The notes beneath the pieces are model-generated. The model saw nothing but the letters and a program-made list of their open reading frames with translations, was not told the origin of the DNA and searched no databases. Source: Tetragonia tetragonoides (Eukaryota; Streptophyta; Magnoliopsida; Caryophyllales; Aizoaceae). From it: 64,000 bases of DNA. Positions 12,446 through 22,713 of the stretch are shown here, piece by piece. The stretch is from assembly GCA_038025085.1 (NCBI GenBank), contig CM076139.1:24567807-24631806 (forward strand). Direction: 5' to 3'. Numbering within the stretch: position 1 is the first letter of the stretch; each line of letters opens with the position of its first letter. A program made the translations under genes and the position numbers.

Positions 12446-13324
12446 CTAGTTGTACTTGACACTAGCACACATTTTCTTCGCGCTAGGGGACTCATCATGA
12501 TCGTCCTTCCTCCTAGGCCTCACCTCCTTGCAGGGCGTGTATGGATATGCATAACCACCGAACTTCTGGGGCATGAAACGCTTCCTAACGTCATCGGCGT
12601 GTTTGCTCTTCTTGGTCCAGCAGTAATCGCACATATCCTTCGGCGCAGGCACTAGCACTCGATTTACCTTCCACTTGAATTCGGATAGGCATAACGCAGC
12701 TGCGATGCCTCTAAAGCAGAGAGACCATCTCGTACCTTCACCGTACTTCTTCTCATGCAGATGACCACTCTTGGAAACTACATTGTCGTACTTCTCCTTG
12801 AGTCCCATCCAAGGATGGATGTTAGGCAGGCCAGCCAGCAGTAGCTCTACCCATAAGCCTTCGTGTAGACTCGTGCGGTTCTCGTACTGATAACGCTCGA
12901 TCGTAGTATAAGCACGTCGTATGTAGATACGTATGTCCTCGAGCTCAGCATCAGTAGCAAAGAATGGTTCCACAGAAGGAGACCAATTTGCAGCAGGAGT
13001 ATATGGAGCAGCACGTGCAGCAGCAGGTGCAGCGTTGTTGTCGCTCACGGCACTAATATCTTCCAACTCCGGCATATCATCGTTCTCTTCCGGTGGGGTA
13101 TCCGCAGGCTCGGACTCAGAGGGATCTTCCTCTTCATCAACTAGAGGTGCGACAACTGGCGCGGGTATAGGTGCGACATTCGGCGCGGGGCGTGCGGCCT
13201 CTTGCGCTGCCTCGTGGCGCACATTCGCGTCGTTTCCAGTCGACTCGTTGTCCGATGAAGCGACGTACTCTATAGGTTGTGCACGATGAGCTAGGGCGCG
13301 TGCCCTCTGGTGTGCAGTCGTCAT
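12446..13324 (-). CDS. Extra ORF upstream of gag, unknown 292-aa protein
   Basis: An intact ORF in the same orientation as gag, between the primer site and gag of element 2. The start used is ATG 13324; an upstream ATG at 13351 (MVRTR) is followed by a stop after eight codons, whereas in element 1 that upstream ATG leads into the ORF. The N-terminal third is acidic and Ala/Pro-rich and probably disordered (DEEEDPSESEPADTPPEEND). From about residue 100 a conserved region follows: NWSPSVEPFFATD, then LHEGLWVELLLAGLPNIHPW, then LCLSEFKWKVNRVLVPAP, MCDYCW and a His (KSKHADD), which could form a small metal site. The C-terminus is basic (RPRRKDDHDE). I do not recognise the family. It is more conserved between elements 1 and 2 than random leader would be. 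Confidence 0.8.
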   Translation of the reverse strand: MTTAHQRARALAHRAQPIEYVASSDNESTGNDANVRHEAAQEAARPAPNVAPIPAPVVAPLVDEEEDPSESEPADTPPEENDDMPELEDISAVSDNNAAPAAARAAPYTPAANWSPSVEPFFATDAELEDIRIYIRRAYTTIERYQYENRTSLHEGLWVELLLAGLPNIHPWMGLKEKYDNVVSKSGHLHEKKYGEGTRWSLCFRGIAAALCLSEFKWKVNRVLVPAPKDMCDYCWTKKSKHADDVRKRFMPQKFGGYAYPYTPCKEVRPRRKDDHDESPSAKKMCASVKYN

Positions 13325-13529
13325 TCAGGCAGTCTTTCTTGTCCTTACCATCTACAGGTAGACAATCAAACAATAAGAAATTTATAAATCACAAGCAAAG
13401 TGATTTCAAATAATTCCTATCTTCTAGGACTACTACGCTCAACGGCTTTAGTTATATTTTATTTTATTTTCCCCAAAATGAAACTAATATTTATTAATTC
13501 ATTAATTAATCCTAAGCTACCTTTTTAAA
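13325..13529 (-). other. 5' leader between primer site and extra ORF, element 2
   Basis: About 200 bp, AT-rich, matching 1290-1461 of element 1. It contains the upstream ATG at 13351 with a very short reading frame. Nothing else is seen. Confidence 0.5.
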
Positions 13530-13547
13530 CCTAGGGCTCTGATACCA
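13530..13547 (-). promoter_or_regulatory. Primer binding site (initiator-Met tRNA), element 2
   Basis: The minus strand reads tggtatcagagccctagg two bases from the 5' LTR end. It is the same site as at 1270 and fixes 13550-16123 as the 5' LTR. Confidence 0.9.
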
Positions 13548-13549
13548 TT

Positions 13550-16123
13550 TGTACACAACGATTTCGCGGGAACTATCGACGTCGCTATACACGACTCGAC
13601 ACCACTGAACCGTCACAAACCCAAGGGTTTTTACTGCAACATTTATCACTAAGGAGTAAATGCTAAGCAGAAAGAAAGACTTGGCATCAAAAGGAGCTTA
13701 CTAGAGAACTAAACAAACTAAACAGTTAATATCAGAGTTGTCTATATAGTGACTTAAAAACCATTAAACCAAATTTATTACAACTTGCCTTCAAGGGCTA
13801 AACCAATAAAAATAATCCCACGATCTATCTCAACAGAAACAGTTCTAAAAACCGATGCCAACTCTAACCTTCCAAGCTGTACGTCCTCAATCAACTAAAC
13901 CTGCACTTTGGTTTCCGTGACGGAAACAAAAATACAGAAGAAAAGAAAAGAAACAAAAGAGAAACAAAAATTAGATAGACTGAATAAACGTCATCCTTAC
14001 CCAGTAAAAACATTTTGCATACCTTACCTGAGGTTTTAGAAGAACCATTGAAATTTATTTGCATACGCACATAAGCCTATAATAAAGCATACGCATAACG
14101 ACATTCTTTTGTAAGCAATTCTTGTATAGTGATCATACAAAATACGACATAGACAATCCGTCTTGATTAGAGAGATGTAAGAGACCGAATAGAACAGCGA
14201 TTAGCCATACTGTTGATCGAAGATACCATCACACCATGGACTTAATGACTCTAGTGTGCACACTACCTCTAGTACAATTACACGGGCCTAGAGGATTTAA
14301 TAAATGGGGAGTGATCTGTCCCAGACACACTGGGAGGTGTCCATAAGTAACTTGGGAATCACTCATCCCTTGAATACACCATTAGGTGCAATCCCGATTG
14401 CTCGACTACTCCTAGGGTTCCATTAGGAGTCTTACTTTCATTTAATTCAATTCACATAATTTGCGTTGGTTGACATAAGTGGTACTACGAGACCACGACT
14501 TACTAATTTATTTCATGCTCTTGAAAATGAATAGTAAATAGTGACCATAATGGTAATTCAATACGATGAGAATTAAACATTTTAATTCAATAACGACCAT
14601 AGTTCAATAATGATGACAAGTAATGTCTAGCCAAATTTCGGCAGCACTTCGGCAGGGTAATATGATATCCAAAAATTCACCAATCATTCAAGACATTCAA
14701 CGATAATAGATAGGTGCTCACTAGCAGTCAATAATACCCATACCAATTAGCATATAATTAATAGCATAATAATACTAACAATTCACCATTCAATAATTAT
14801 CCATTAATAATCATATGGACTAATTAATTCCTAAAACATGATAACATCAACATGCTAATTATATTCATATTTAAAGCAGTAAACACGCTTAAGAAATCTC
14901 ATAATAACGACGATATAATTTAATCATGCTTTGCATATTAAATTCAGAACAAATTCTCAATTAGCACATAACACATCAAAATAGTTTTGATGGGGCTTTG
15001 GTAGAAGGTAGGCATGAGAGCTTACCACTAATACGCTACCAACAGTAAGTATGCTCCAACCAATCGACGATAATCACGCTTGCTCGTTAGGTCCTAATTA
15101 AACACAATCACTGAATTAGTATTAATTAAATACGAAAATACAAACAGTAACGAAATCTCAGTCTGATAATTTATTAAATTTCTTGATTTATTTCAACCAA
15201 TCTAGGCTTTTGAAAATCTGAATTCCGATTCCGAATGAGTGTAGAAAAAATAAAAACATTAAATCAAAAATACTGACTTTAAAACTAGGTCTAGGTCACG
15301 GGTATCGATGCATGGGACCCATAACCCAAACCATCACCACCACCACCACCCACTGGCCACCATGGCCGGTGGTGGTGGTCGCCGGAGCTCCAGCGAAGAG
15401 AGGAGAGAGAAATCGCGAAAGGGAGAGAAAGAGAACGCTTGGGAGAGAGAGAAGAAAAGAAAGAGAGAGAGAGAGAGAGAGAGCGGGGCTCGATCGGCGA
15501 CCATTGGTCACCACCGGTGACCACCCAGGCACGGCCTGGTGGCGCCGTGGTGGCTTACGGTGGTGCGACAACCGGAAAAAGGGAGGGGGAAAAACAGAGC
15601 ATGGGGAGAGAGAGAGAAAACGCGAGAGAGAGAAGGAGAGAGAGAGTACCGGCGGGAGGGGGATGCCGGCGGTTCTCCTGTGGCCAAGCGACAGTGAGGA
15701 GAGAGAAAACTGAGGGGGAGGAGAGAGAGAGGGGTTTCGGTGAGAGAGAGAACCTGAGAGAGAGCTTGAGGGTTTTCGGTTCAGTTTGCAAAACTGATAA
15801 ACTATCTCACCTTTTTCTTATATAGGCCCTCAGTCAACCCAAGTCAAATACTACTAGGTTTAGGAATTAATTGAATAATTTTCTGATTTAAATAGCTAAT
15901 TAAAACTATATGAATAATTCTTATTCATATATAAATCATTTTAATTAAACTCCTCAAAATTAATAAATGCAATTTATGAAAGCCCCATAATAATAATTAA
16001 TATTATTATGGTTTTAATTGAATAAATCGAATCTTTGAATACAATTACGATTTGATCTCCGAAACTATTTATAAATCATTTATAAATCAATATAATAATT
16101 ATAGAAAATATTGGGGTATCACA
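13550..16123 (-). repeat. 5' LTR of nested element 2
   Basis: A 2574-bp LTR with the same TG...CA ends and order as 4215-6794. A deletion of some 14 bases near 13555 removed the gggggtgtt motif at its 3' end. A TATA-like ttatatagg lies at 15818-15826. GA-rich repeats lie at about 15400-15760. There is no MITE at the site where the plus-strand LTRs carry one. Confidence 0.93.
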
Positions 16124-16128
16124 CAACA
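16124..16128. repeat. Target site duplication, right copy (caaca)
   Basis: Right copy of the 5-bp duplication made when element 2 inserted into the AAC tract of element 1; the left copy is at 4210-4214. Confidence 0.9.
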
Positions 16129-16858
16129 ACAATAATAGAGGGGTGAATTGAAGGGTTTATGTGCTGAACCACAATGAAGCTGAAGCGAACCCGAATGTGA
16201 TCGTTGGTACTTTTCTCGTTAATTCTCAACCTGCTCTTGTTTTGTTTGTTAGTGGTAGATCGCATTGTTTTCTTTCTAACAGCTTTGCATCTAAGATAGG
16301 CTTAGAACCTAGTTCTGTGTATAGTGCAAACATTACGATGCATGATGGGTCGAATGTTAATTGTAAAGGGTTGTATGAAAAGTGTTCGATTAGGATAGCT
16401 AGTTTCGATTTGCCTGTGGATTTTATTCAGATGGATTTGACGGAATTTGATGTTATTTTGGGAATGGATTGGTTAGCCAAGTATAGGGCTAAGATAGAGT
16501 GCTTTGAGCAACGTGAGTCGTTGCATGGACCGAATGGTAGAAGGATTACCTACAAAGGAGTCGTGGTTAAGTTAAAGTTGAAGGTAGTGGCGACCATGAA
16601 AGCAATGGAGTATATGACTAAAGGTGAAGCAATATACCTATGTCATGTAGTGGATACAAGTCGAGAAGGCGAAGTTTCGCAACCTATTCCCATTGTTTCG
16701 GAATACGCTGACATCTTTCTAGATGAGATTCCCAGAATGCCTCCACAAGGCATTGTTGACATCTTTCAGGTTTTGCTCCGATCTCGAAAGCTCCTTATCG
16801 TATGGCTCCTGCAAAGATGAAAGAACTGAAAACGCAACTCGAGGAACTACTGGAGAAG
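16129..16858 (+). pseudogene. pol: Protease and start of RT, element 1 (resumed)
   Basis: The gag-pol of element 1 continues after the nested insertion: end of the Asn tract, a TGA at about 16147, then the protease. The active-site DSG is changed to VSG (LFVSGRSH), so this protease is dead. ILGMDWLAKY and RRITYKGVVVK are kept. A deletion of about 17 bases near 16763 shifts the frame in the RT connection, and a TGA at 16858 ends the segment. Confidence 0.9.
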
Positions 16859-17959
16859 TGATACATACGTCTGAGTGTATCGCCTTGGGGTGCTCCTGTT
16901 CTGTTCGTGCGTAAGAAGGATGTTAGTATGAGGTTGTGTATAGACTACCGTGAGTTGAACAAGATTAAGATCAAGAATCGATATCCACTGCCTAGGATTG
17001 ACGATTTGTTTGACAACCTCCATGGAGCGACTCTTTTCTCGAAGATCGACTTACGTTCAAGATACCATCAAAGACAGCGTTTAAGACGAGTTATGGACAC
17101 TACGAGTTCACTGTGATGCCTTTTGGGTTGATGAACGCACTTGCGATGTTTATGGATTTGATGAACCGTACGTTCCAGCCTTATCTCGATCAGTTCGTAG
17201 TTGTCTTTATTGACGATATTTTGGTCTACTCGAAGAACGCTCCTGGGCACGAGCAACACTTGCGAACCGTTTTGGAGATTTTGCGACGACATCAACTGTA
17301 CGCCAAGTTGTCGAAGTGCGAGTTTTGGCTAGAAACGATTTCATTCTTAGGACACGTGGTGTCTAAGAATGGAGTTGCTATTGACCCAGAAAAGATTAGA
17401 GCAGTGATGGACTGGTCTGCACCGAAGAGCGTGATTGACGTTAGAATTTTTCTTGCGTTAGCTGGTTACTATCGTAGGTTTGTGGAAGAATTTTCAAAGA
17501 TAGCGCAGCCTATGAGAAACATGATAAAGAAGACGACGAATTTCGTGTGGTCTGAAAAGTGTGAAGATGCTTTTCAAGAGTTGAAGAAGCGTCTTACGAG
17601 CGCATCGATTTTAAGTTTGCCATCGGAAACTGAAGGATATGAGGTCTATAGTGACGCGTCTAAGTATGGCTTAGGTTGTGTGTTGATGCAACATGGTAAG
17701 GTAGTGGCTTATGCCTCAAGACAACTGAAGAAACACGAGGATAATTGCCCTACTTACGACTTAGAGTTCGCTGTCGTCGTAGTTGATTTGAAGATTTGGC
17801 GACACTATCTCTATGGTTCTGTTTTCAAGATGTTCAGTGGACCACAAAAGTCTCAAGTACATTTTCACACAAAAGGAGTTGAATATGCGACAAAGAAGAT
17901 GACTAGAGTTGGTGACGGAGTAGGACATAAACATTCAGTATCACGAAGGGAAAGCTAAC
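16859..17959 (+). pseudogene. pol: Reverse transcriptase and RNase H, element 1
   Basis: RT fingers and palm ([34 protein letters not shown]) are followed by a deletion of about 11 codons near 17075, then MPFGLMNA and the catalytic FIDD near 17210. RNase H follows with [15 protein letters not shown] and ASRQLKKHE. Two stops, TGA near 17900 (Trp in element 2) and TAG near 17921 (Tyr in element 2), interrupt the RNase H end. The same two stops occur in units B, C1 and C2. Confidence 0.9.
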
Positions 17960-19084
17960 GTGGTAGCTGACGCTTTGAGTAGAAAGGCTCGTCATACGTT
18001 GAACACTGCTTTAGTACTTCCAAAGGAGATCATTTGCGACTTACAGAGTCTAGACGTGGAGATTGTGCTAAAAGGTGACGTTCAATGTACCTTCGTGCAT
18101 ATGTTAGTTCGACCAACCTTGCTCGACGAGATCAAGGGTAAACAGATTCAGATGAGGATCTTTAACGGATTCTACGCCACAAGGACAAGGGTAGATCCAA
18201 GGACTTTTCCACTGGTAAAGACGGTGTCTTGAAATTTCGTGACTGTGTTTGTGTGCGGAATGACCCGGATATCAAGAGTCAGATTCTGGGTGAAGCTTAC
18301 AATACTCCTTATTCTGTGCATCCTGGTGGAGACAAGCTTTACAAAGATCTTCGCCAAATATATCTTGGTACAAAGGTATGAAACAAGATGTCGCTGAGTT
18401 CGTGGCTAGATGTCTAACGTGTCAGAAGGTCAAGATCGAACACAAGAGACCTGGTGGAATGATTCAATCGCTTGATGTTCCTACGTGGAAATGGAATTCA
18501 GTTTCTATGAATTTTGTCATGGGTTTACCTTTGACACAGAAGAAGAAGAACGCCATTTGGGTCGTTGTAGATCGTTTAACAAAAGTTGTGAGATTTATCC
18601 CAATGAGTGACACTTGGGAAATGGAGAAGCTAGCGGATCCTTACGTCAAGGAAGTCATGACACTTCATGGTGTTCTAGAAGATATCGTTTCAAATAGAGA
18701 CTCGAGATTTCTATCACACTTTTGACAAAAATTGCAAGAAGCTTTTGGAAGCAAGCTGAAGTTCAGTACTGCTTTTCATCCTGCGACTGATGGTCAGACG
18801 GAAAGGACGATCCTGACATTGGAGGATATGCTACGAGCGTGTGCTCTCGAGTATCAAGGCTCATGGGATACACACATTCCGTTGATCGACTTTTCTAACA
18901 ACAATAGCTATCACTCAAGCATTGAATTGATCGAGCACAATATGAAGCATTGTATGGTAGGAAGTGTAGATCGCTCATTTGCTGGAACGATATTAACGAA
19001 ACTGCAGTTTTGGGTCCAGAAATGATCAAGCAGACCGTCGATGTGGTTAAGGTGATCCAAGCGAAGATTCGTAATGCACAAGAT
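17960..19084 (+). pseudogene. pol: Integrase (5' part), element 1
   Basis: DALSRK and the linker lead to the integrase zinc finger, a frameshift near 18150-18370, then CLTCQKVKIEHKRPGGM. The first catalytic Asp is Asn (SVSMNFVMG) and the second is also Asn (DIVSNRDSRF), so the enzyme could not have been active. The catalytic Glu region is present ([12 protein letters not shown]). The gene is cut at 19084 by the Tat-like insertion and resumes at 27087. Confidence 0.9.
19080..19084. repeat. Target site duplication, left copy (aagat)
   Basis: Five bases aagat immediately left of the Tat-like element, repeated at 27087-27091. Confidence 0.9.
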
Positions 19085-20355
19085 TGTAGACGCCAAAAAA
19101 GCGTCTTCAGATTTCTCCGCAAGAGCCCGATGATGAAAGGAGTAATTTATAAACTTGAACTGCTATTTTTGCTTTAAAAGTTAAGATAAGGTCTCAGGTT
19201 TTTCCTCCAAACACTCCTTCATGCCATTCCATTCAGAAGCCCCGTTCAAAAGCTTTCCAACGACGCGTCTCACGCCTTTTTTCGACTCCCGGTCGCCAAG
19301 TTGCGATTTAGGGGTAGAACCGTCTTTTACCGTCCAAGAGTAAAACAGTCTTTTCATATTTTTCGGAATAAAAAAATTCGTCCGGAAAATAAAAATAAAC
19401 TGGATGTCGTCATTATGACGACATCCAGCTGGCTGCTGAGAGCCGTCAGCGGCCCTGGAATAAGTCCCAGGGCCGCTAGCAGCGCTGACCAGTTTCCCAG
19501 CGCCGCTAGCGGCGCTGACCCCTGCTTCGGGCCCGGCTCATTTTTCAAGCTCGTCTCGTTTTCAAATCAATTTCTGCCGTCAAACCCTACCTCCCCACGC
19601 CTATATAAAGAACCCCTCACCCTCAGTTCAAAACACACAGTCTACAGTTGACAACCTCTATTCTCGGGAGTATTGACACTGAGCTTCCCTCTCTTTCTTC
19701 CGAATTTGAGATCTATTTTTACTATTCTTGTCAAATATAGCCTATAGTTCAGGTACAAATTCCTGAGGGCTCAAATTAAACTAATTGCCTAATTGTTTAT
19801 TTTGCAGTAGTCATAATGTAGATATCATGCTAGAATAACGTTTTTATCGCTTCCTAAATACTGTCTGTATAAGTCGTTGTAATGCTCAACTTGTCAAACC
19901 GAATGCATGTCTAAATAAGGGTTAATAATAAACGTTGTGATGCTTGTGATGAACCAATTAATAGTCTAAGACTAGGTTGTTAATCCGGTTTTGCATGGGA
20001 ATCATGTTCTTTAAATTATTAAGCAAACTTGAGTTAGTAGAGACCGTCATAATACGGGCGAGTTGGGTGCCTAACACCTTCCCACCTCGTACCTTTGCCC
20101 CCAAACCCTTTATTCTTGGGTACTCATATGTTCTATATGAGTGGAAGTCTTTCTAAAAACATGATTAGTTCACTTATCGCGCTATCGGGTTGTCCCTTCC
20201 GATTGTCCTTTCGGTTTGTCCCTTCGATAAAACGCCGATAGCAGATTTGTGACCTCTTTCTAACTTGATGGTCCCTTCAACTTATCTAAAACCCCCAGCT
20301 TACAAATTTTCTATAAGGACGCACTCCGTGGCCATAGAAATCCCGGGTCCTTACA
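19085..20355 (+). repeat. 5' LTR of gag-only Tat-like element
   Basis: 1271 bp, tgtagacgcc...gggtccttaca. It contains a 29-bp palindrome (ctggatgtcgtcat, t, then its inverse) at 19399-19429, GC-rich repeats ccgctagcggcgctgacc at about 19440-19525, and a TATA box tatataaa at 19602-19609. A second motif, gggcgagttgggtgcc at about 20057, recurs in reverse in the LTR at 53146-54506. Confidence 0.92.
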
Positions 20356-20356
20356 G

Positions 20357-20375
20357 TGGCGACTTTTCACTGGGG
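20357..20375 (+). promoter_or_regulatory. Primer binding site of gag-only Tat-like element
   Basis: The sequence tggcgact...cactgggg follows one base after the LTR. The TGGCGACT start is the kind of primer site seen in Tat/Ogre elements, for which an Arg tRNA has been proposed; I cannot confirm the tRNA here. Confidence 0.75.
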
Positions 20376-21963
20376 ATTTATTTAAGAGGGTGAGACTCGA
20401 AAGTCAAGTTTGCTTAATTATTTAATAACATGTTCCATATTTTTGCATTATTTGCATGTGCCTTGGAACAACCTTTTGACCCTTATCGACCCTCGAGGAA
20501 GTTTGTATCGCAACTCGTAGACAACCCGTATATCTAAAGAAATATACAGTTGTCCTATCGTGCAAATGGACGCTTCCTCACCCATGACTCATCAATCCTT
20601 GTTGATGAAAAGAATTACAATCGATGTGTCGACCATCCGCCGAACGGAAATTGTAATTTGTTGTAGTAACCTCACCGAAGCCAAAAGCCTTTAGCCCATA
20701 TTCGTGCATTCACTTGCTTGTTGTGCATGTGTCGTTGTAATACCTGTCTGATCACATGTTTGCCTGTAAACCGCGTTGTTATAATGCTTGCATGAATGCA
20801 TGAGTACCGTGACTATGTGCCAACATGTACTTACGTGCTAGGAGTCCTTTCTTTTATTTTTAGCTAGTTCCTAATGCCCAAAAATAGTGCGAGAATTCAA
20901 TTCAATTAGCACTCGTTTCCCCGATGATATATTTTCATATAGCGTCGAAGTGATGAACAATTTTCTAGGACCTTTTTAGCAAAAAAAAGAGTCAGTCTCT
21001 CCAATTTCCCTCTCCCACTTTTTTATTTTTCTTTTTTGTTTTGATGTAATTCCGAGTCGGCCAAAAAAATAAGAAAAGCAAAAAATATGGCGTTACAAAA
21101 AAAAAAAACACCGAAAAAAAAATAAAAGTTCGGAAAATCAAAAAATAAAAATTGCCAAAACTTTTTTTTTTTTTTTTATTCATCCCATTTTCCATTTTCT
21201 TTGAGTCTAAAAAAAAAAATAGGATGGTCCGTCTTTTTCTTCTTTTTTTTCCCAATTTTCGTTCATGGACTTCATTTTTCCTTTGATATGAGGGGAAATA
21301 ATTGGGCATTTAGGCTTAGGTTTTTATTTTCTTATTTTCCATTTCTTTGCATTGCATTGCATTGCATTGTACCTATTGGACGCTCCATGCTAGGATTCAT
21401 AATTAGGCGTCATGCTTTCGTTGTCGTCGTTTTGCATCTGTATTTGTATAAAAGTTCAAGTCTTGCATTCATCAATGTCTCCATTTGTTCAATACATCTC
21501 ATGCATTAGAAGTCTACATGAGTCGATTATAAGTCTTCTAGGGTCAATTTGCGTCAATTAATTGTTATACATGTCAAGATCAGTTAATCATGCATCTTGC
21601 ATATTTTTGTCGTAGCTCTGTCATTGAATTGTCATCATCATGCATTCGAGTTTATATAGACGTCCTTAGATTCATTCACCTTAGGAGCTATCGAGGGTCT
21701 TCTAAAAATAACGAGTCTTTGTTTTCAAGTCCTTTCTTTGGCGTCTTTCTAAGTTGAGACTTGTGTTCAGGATTGGGGGCTCGAGGAAGAATTACGGTGA
21801 CAAAGGTTGGGCTCGATCGTCCGGCAGATTGGTTCGTGTACAATCTACCTCCAAGACACCACCACATTCCAAAAGGTCATCACCCCATAATCCATCACCA
21901 CCACAAAGCCCGCCACCACTCAATACATCCCTTACCTCACCGATCACACCCCCAAACTTCACA
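20376..21963 (+). other. Long leader of gag-only element, with A/T tracts
   Basis: About 1.6 kb between primer site and gag. It includes a block of A- and T-runs at about 20980-21270, whose reading frames (Lys- or Phe-rich) are low-complexity artefacts, and a gcattgcattgcattgcattg repeat near 21348. A proline/histidine-rich in-frame stretch precedes ATG 21964. No other gene is seen. Confidence 0.6.
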
Positions 21964-22713
21964 ATGCCTAAGACCATCGATGAAAGACTTGATGACCTCA
22001 TGAGTGAGTTAGAAAGGGTTCGATTCAAGGTTGAAGATATAGAGAGGAAAAGAGAAGAAGAGTCAAGGAACCCTTCCGATTCCGATTCTGAAGAAGAAGG
22101 GTCAGATGCCATGCTGGCTAAGATCACCTCTGTGCTCAAGAGTAGCGGCTTGATCTCCAACTATAGTGCCAACGTAGGAAAGTTTGACACTAAGATCAAG
22201 GGTAAGCTTCCGGCCAAATTCTCTATGCCTAAAGTACCCACCTTCATGGGAGTCGACAACCCGCAGGATCACCTGAAATCCTTCACTACTGCTATGGCTC
22301 TAAGGGTAATCAACAAGAAACTCTATCCCCATCTGTTTCCCCAGACCCTTGATACACATTCTCGATGATGGTTCGACTCCCTAGATCTGGAAAGCTACCC
22401 AACTTGGTCAGATTTCACTACAATCTTCCTTGCACGCTACAAGGAAAATGTTGCTCTACTTATGACCCTTCGAGAGTTAGAGATCACCAAACATGAAGAA
22501 GATGAGGGATTCACTGCCTTTCTTAGGCGTTGGAAGCTAAAGATAACATAACTGGTTGAGCGACCTTCGCAAACTGATCAAATTCGCCAACTCATCAAGA
22601 ACCTGCAACCTGCTTACAAGGAACCCCTCAAGTATCAAGCAATTTACTCCTATAACCGTCTCTTTGTTGTGGGCATCCTAATTGAAGATAACCTTCTTAA
22701 GAATTCCACTTAA
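21964..22713 (+). pseudogene. gag: Tat-type gag, decayed
   Basis: ATG 21964 (MPKTIDERLDDLM) opens a frame with a charged, probably coiled-coil N-terminus (ELERVRFKVEDIERKREE), an acidic Ser stretch, then a gag capsid domain: FSMPKVPTFMGVDNPQDHLK, later WSDFTTIFLARYKEN, EDEGFTAFLRRWK and QIRQLIKNLQPAY. Stops lie at 22366 (TGA) and about 22549 (TAA), both in the same frame; the frame ends near 22713. No zinc knuckle and no protease follow, so coding stops at the end of the capsid region. Confidence 0.85.

Noticed and set aside
20992..21309. Lys/Phe-rich frames on both strands
   Set aside because: They come from A- and T-runs in the leader of the gag-only element and have no domain or conservation.
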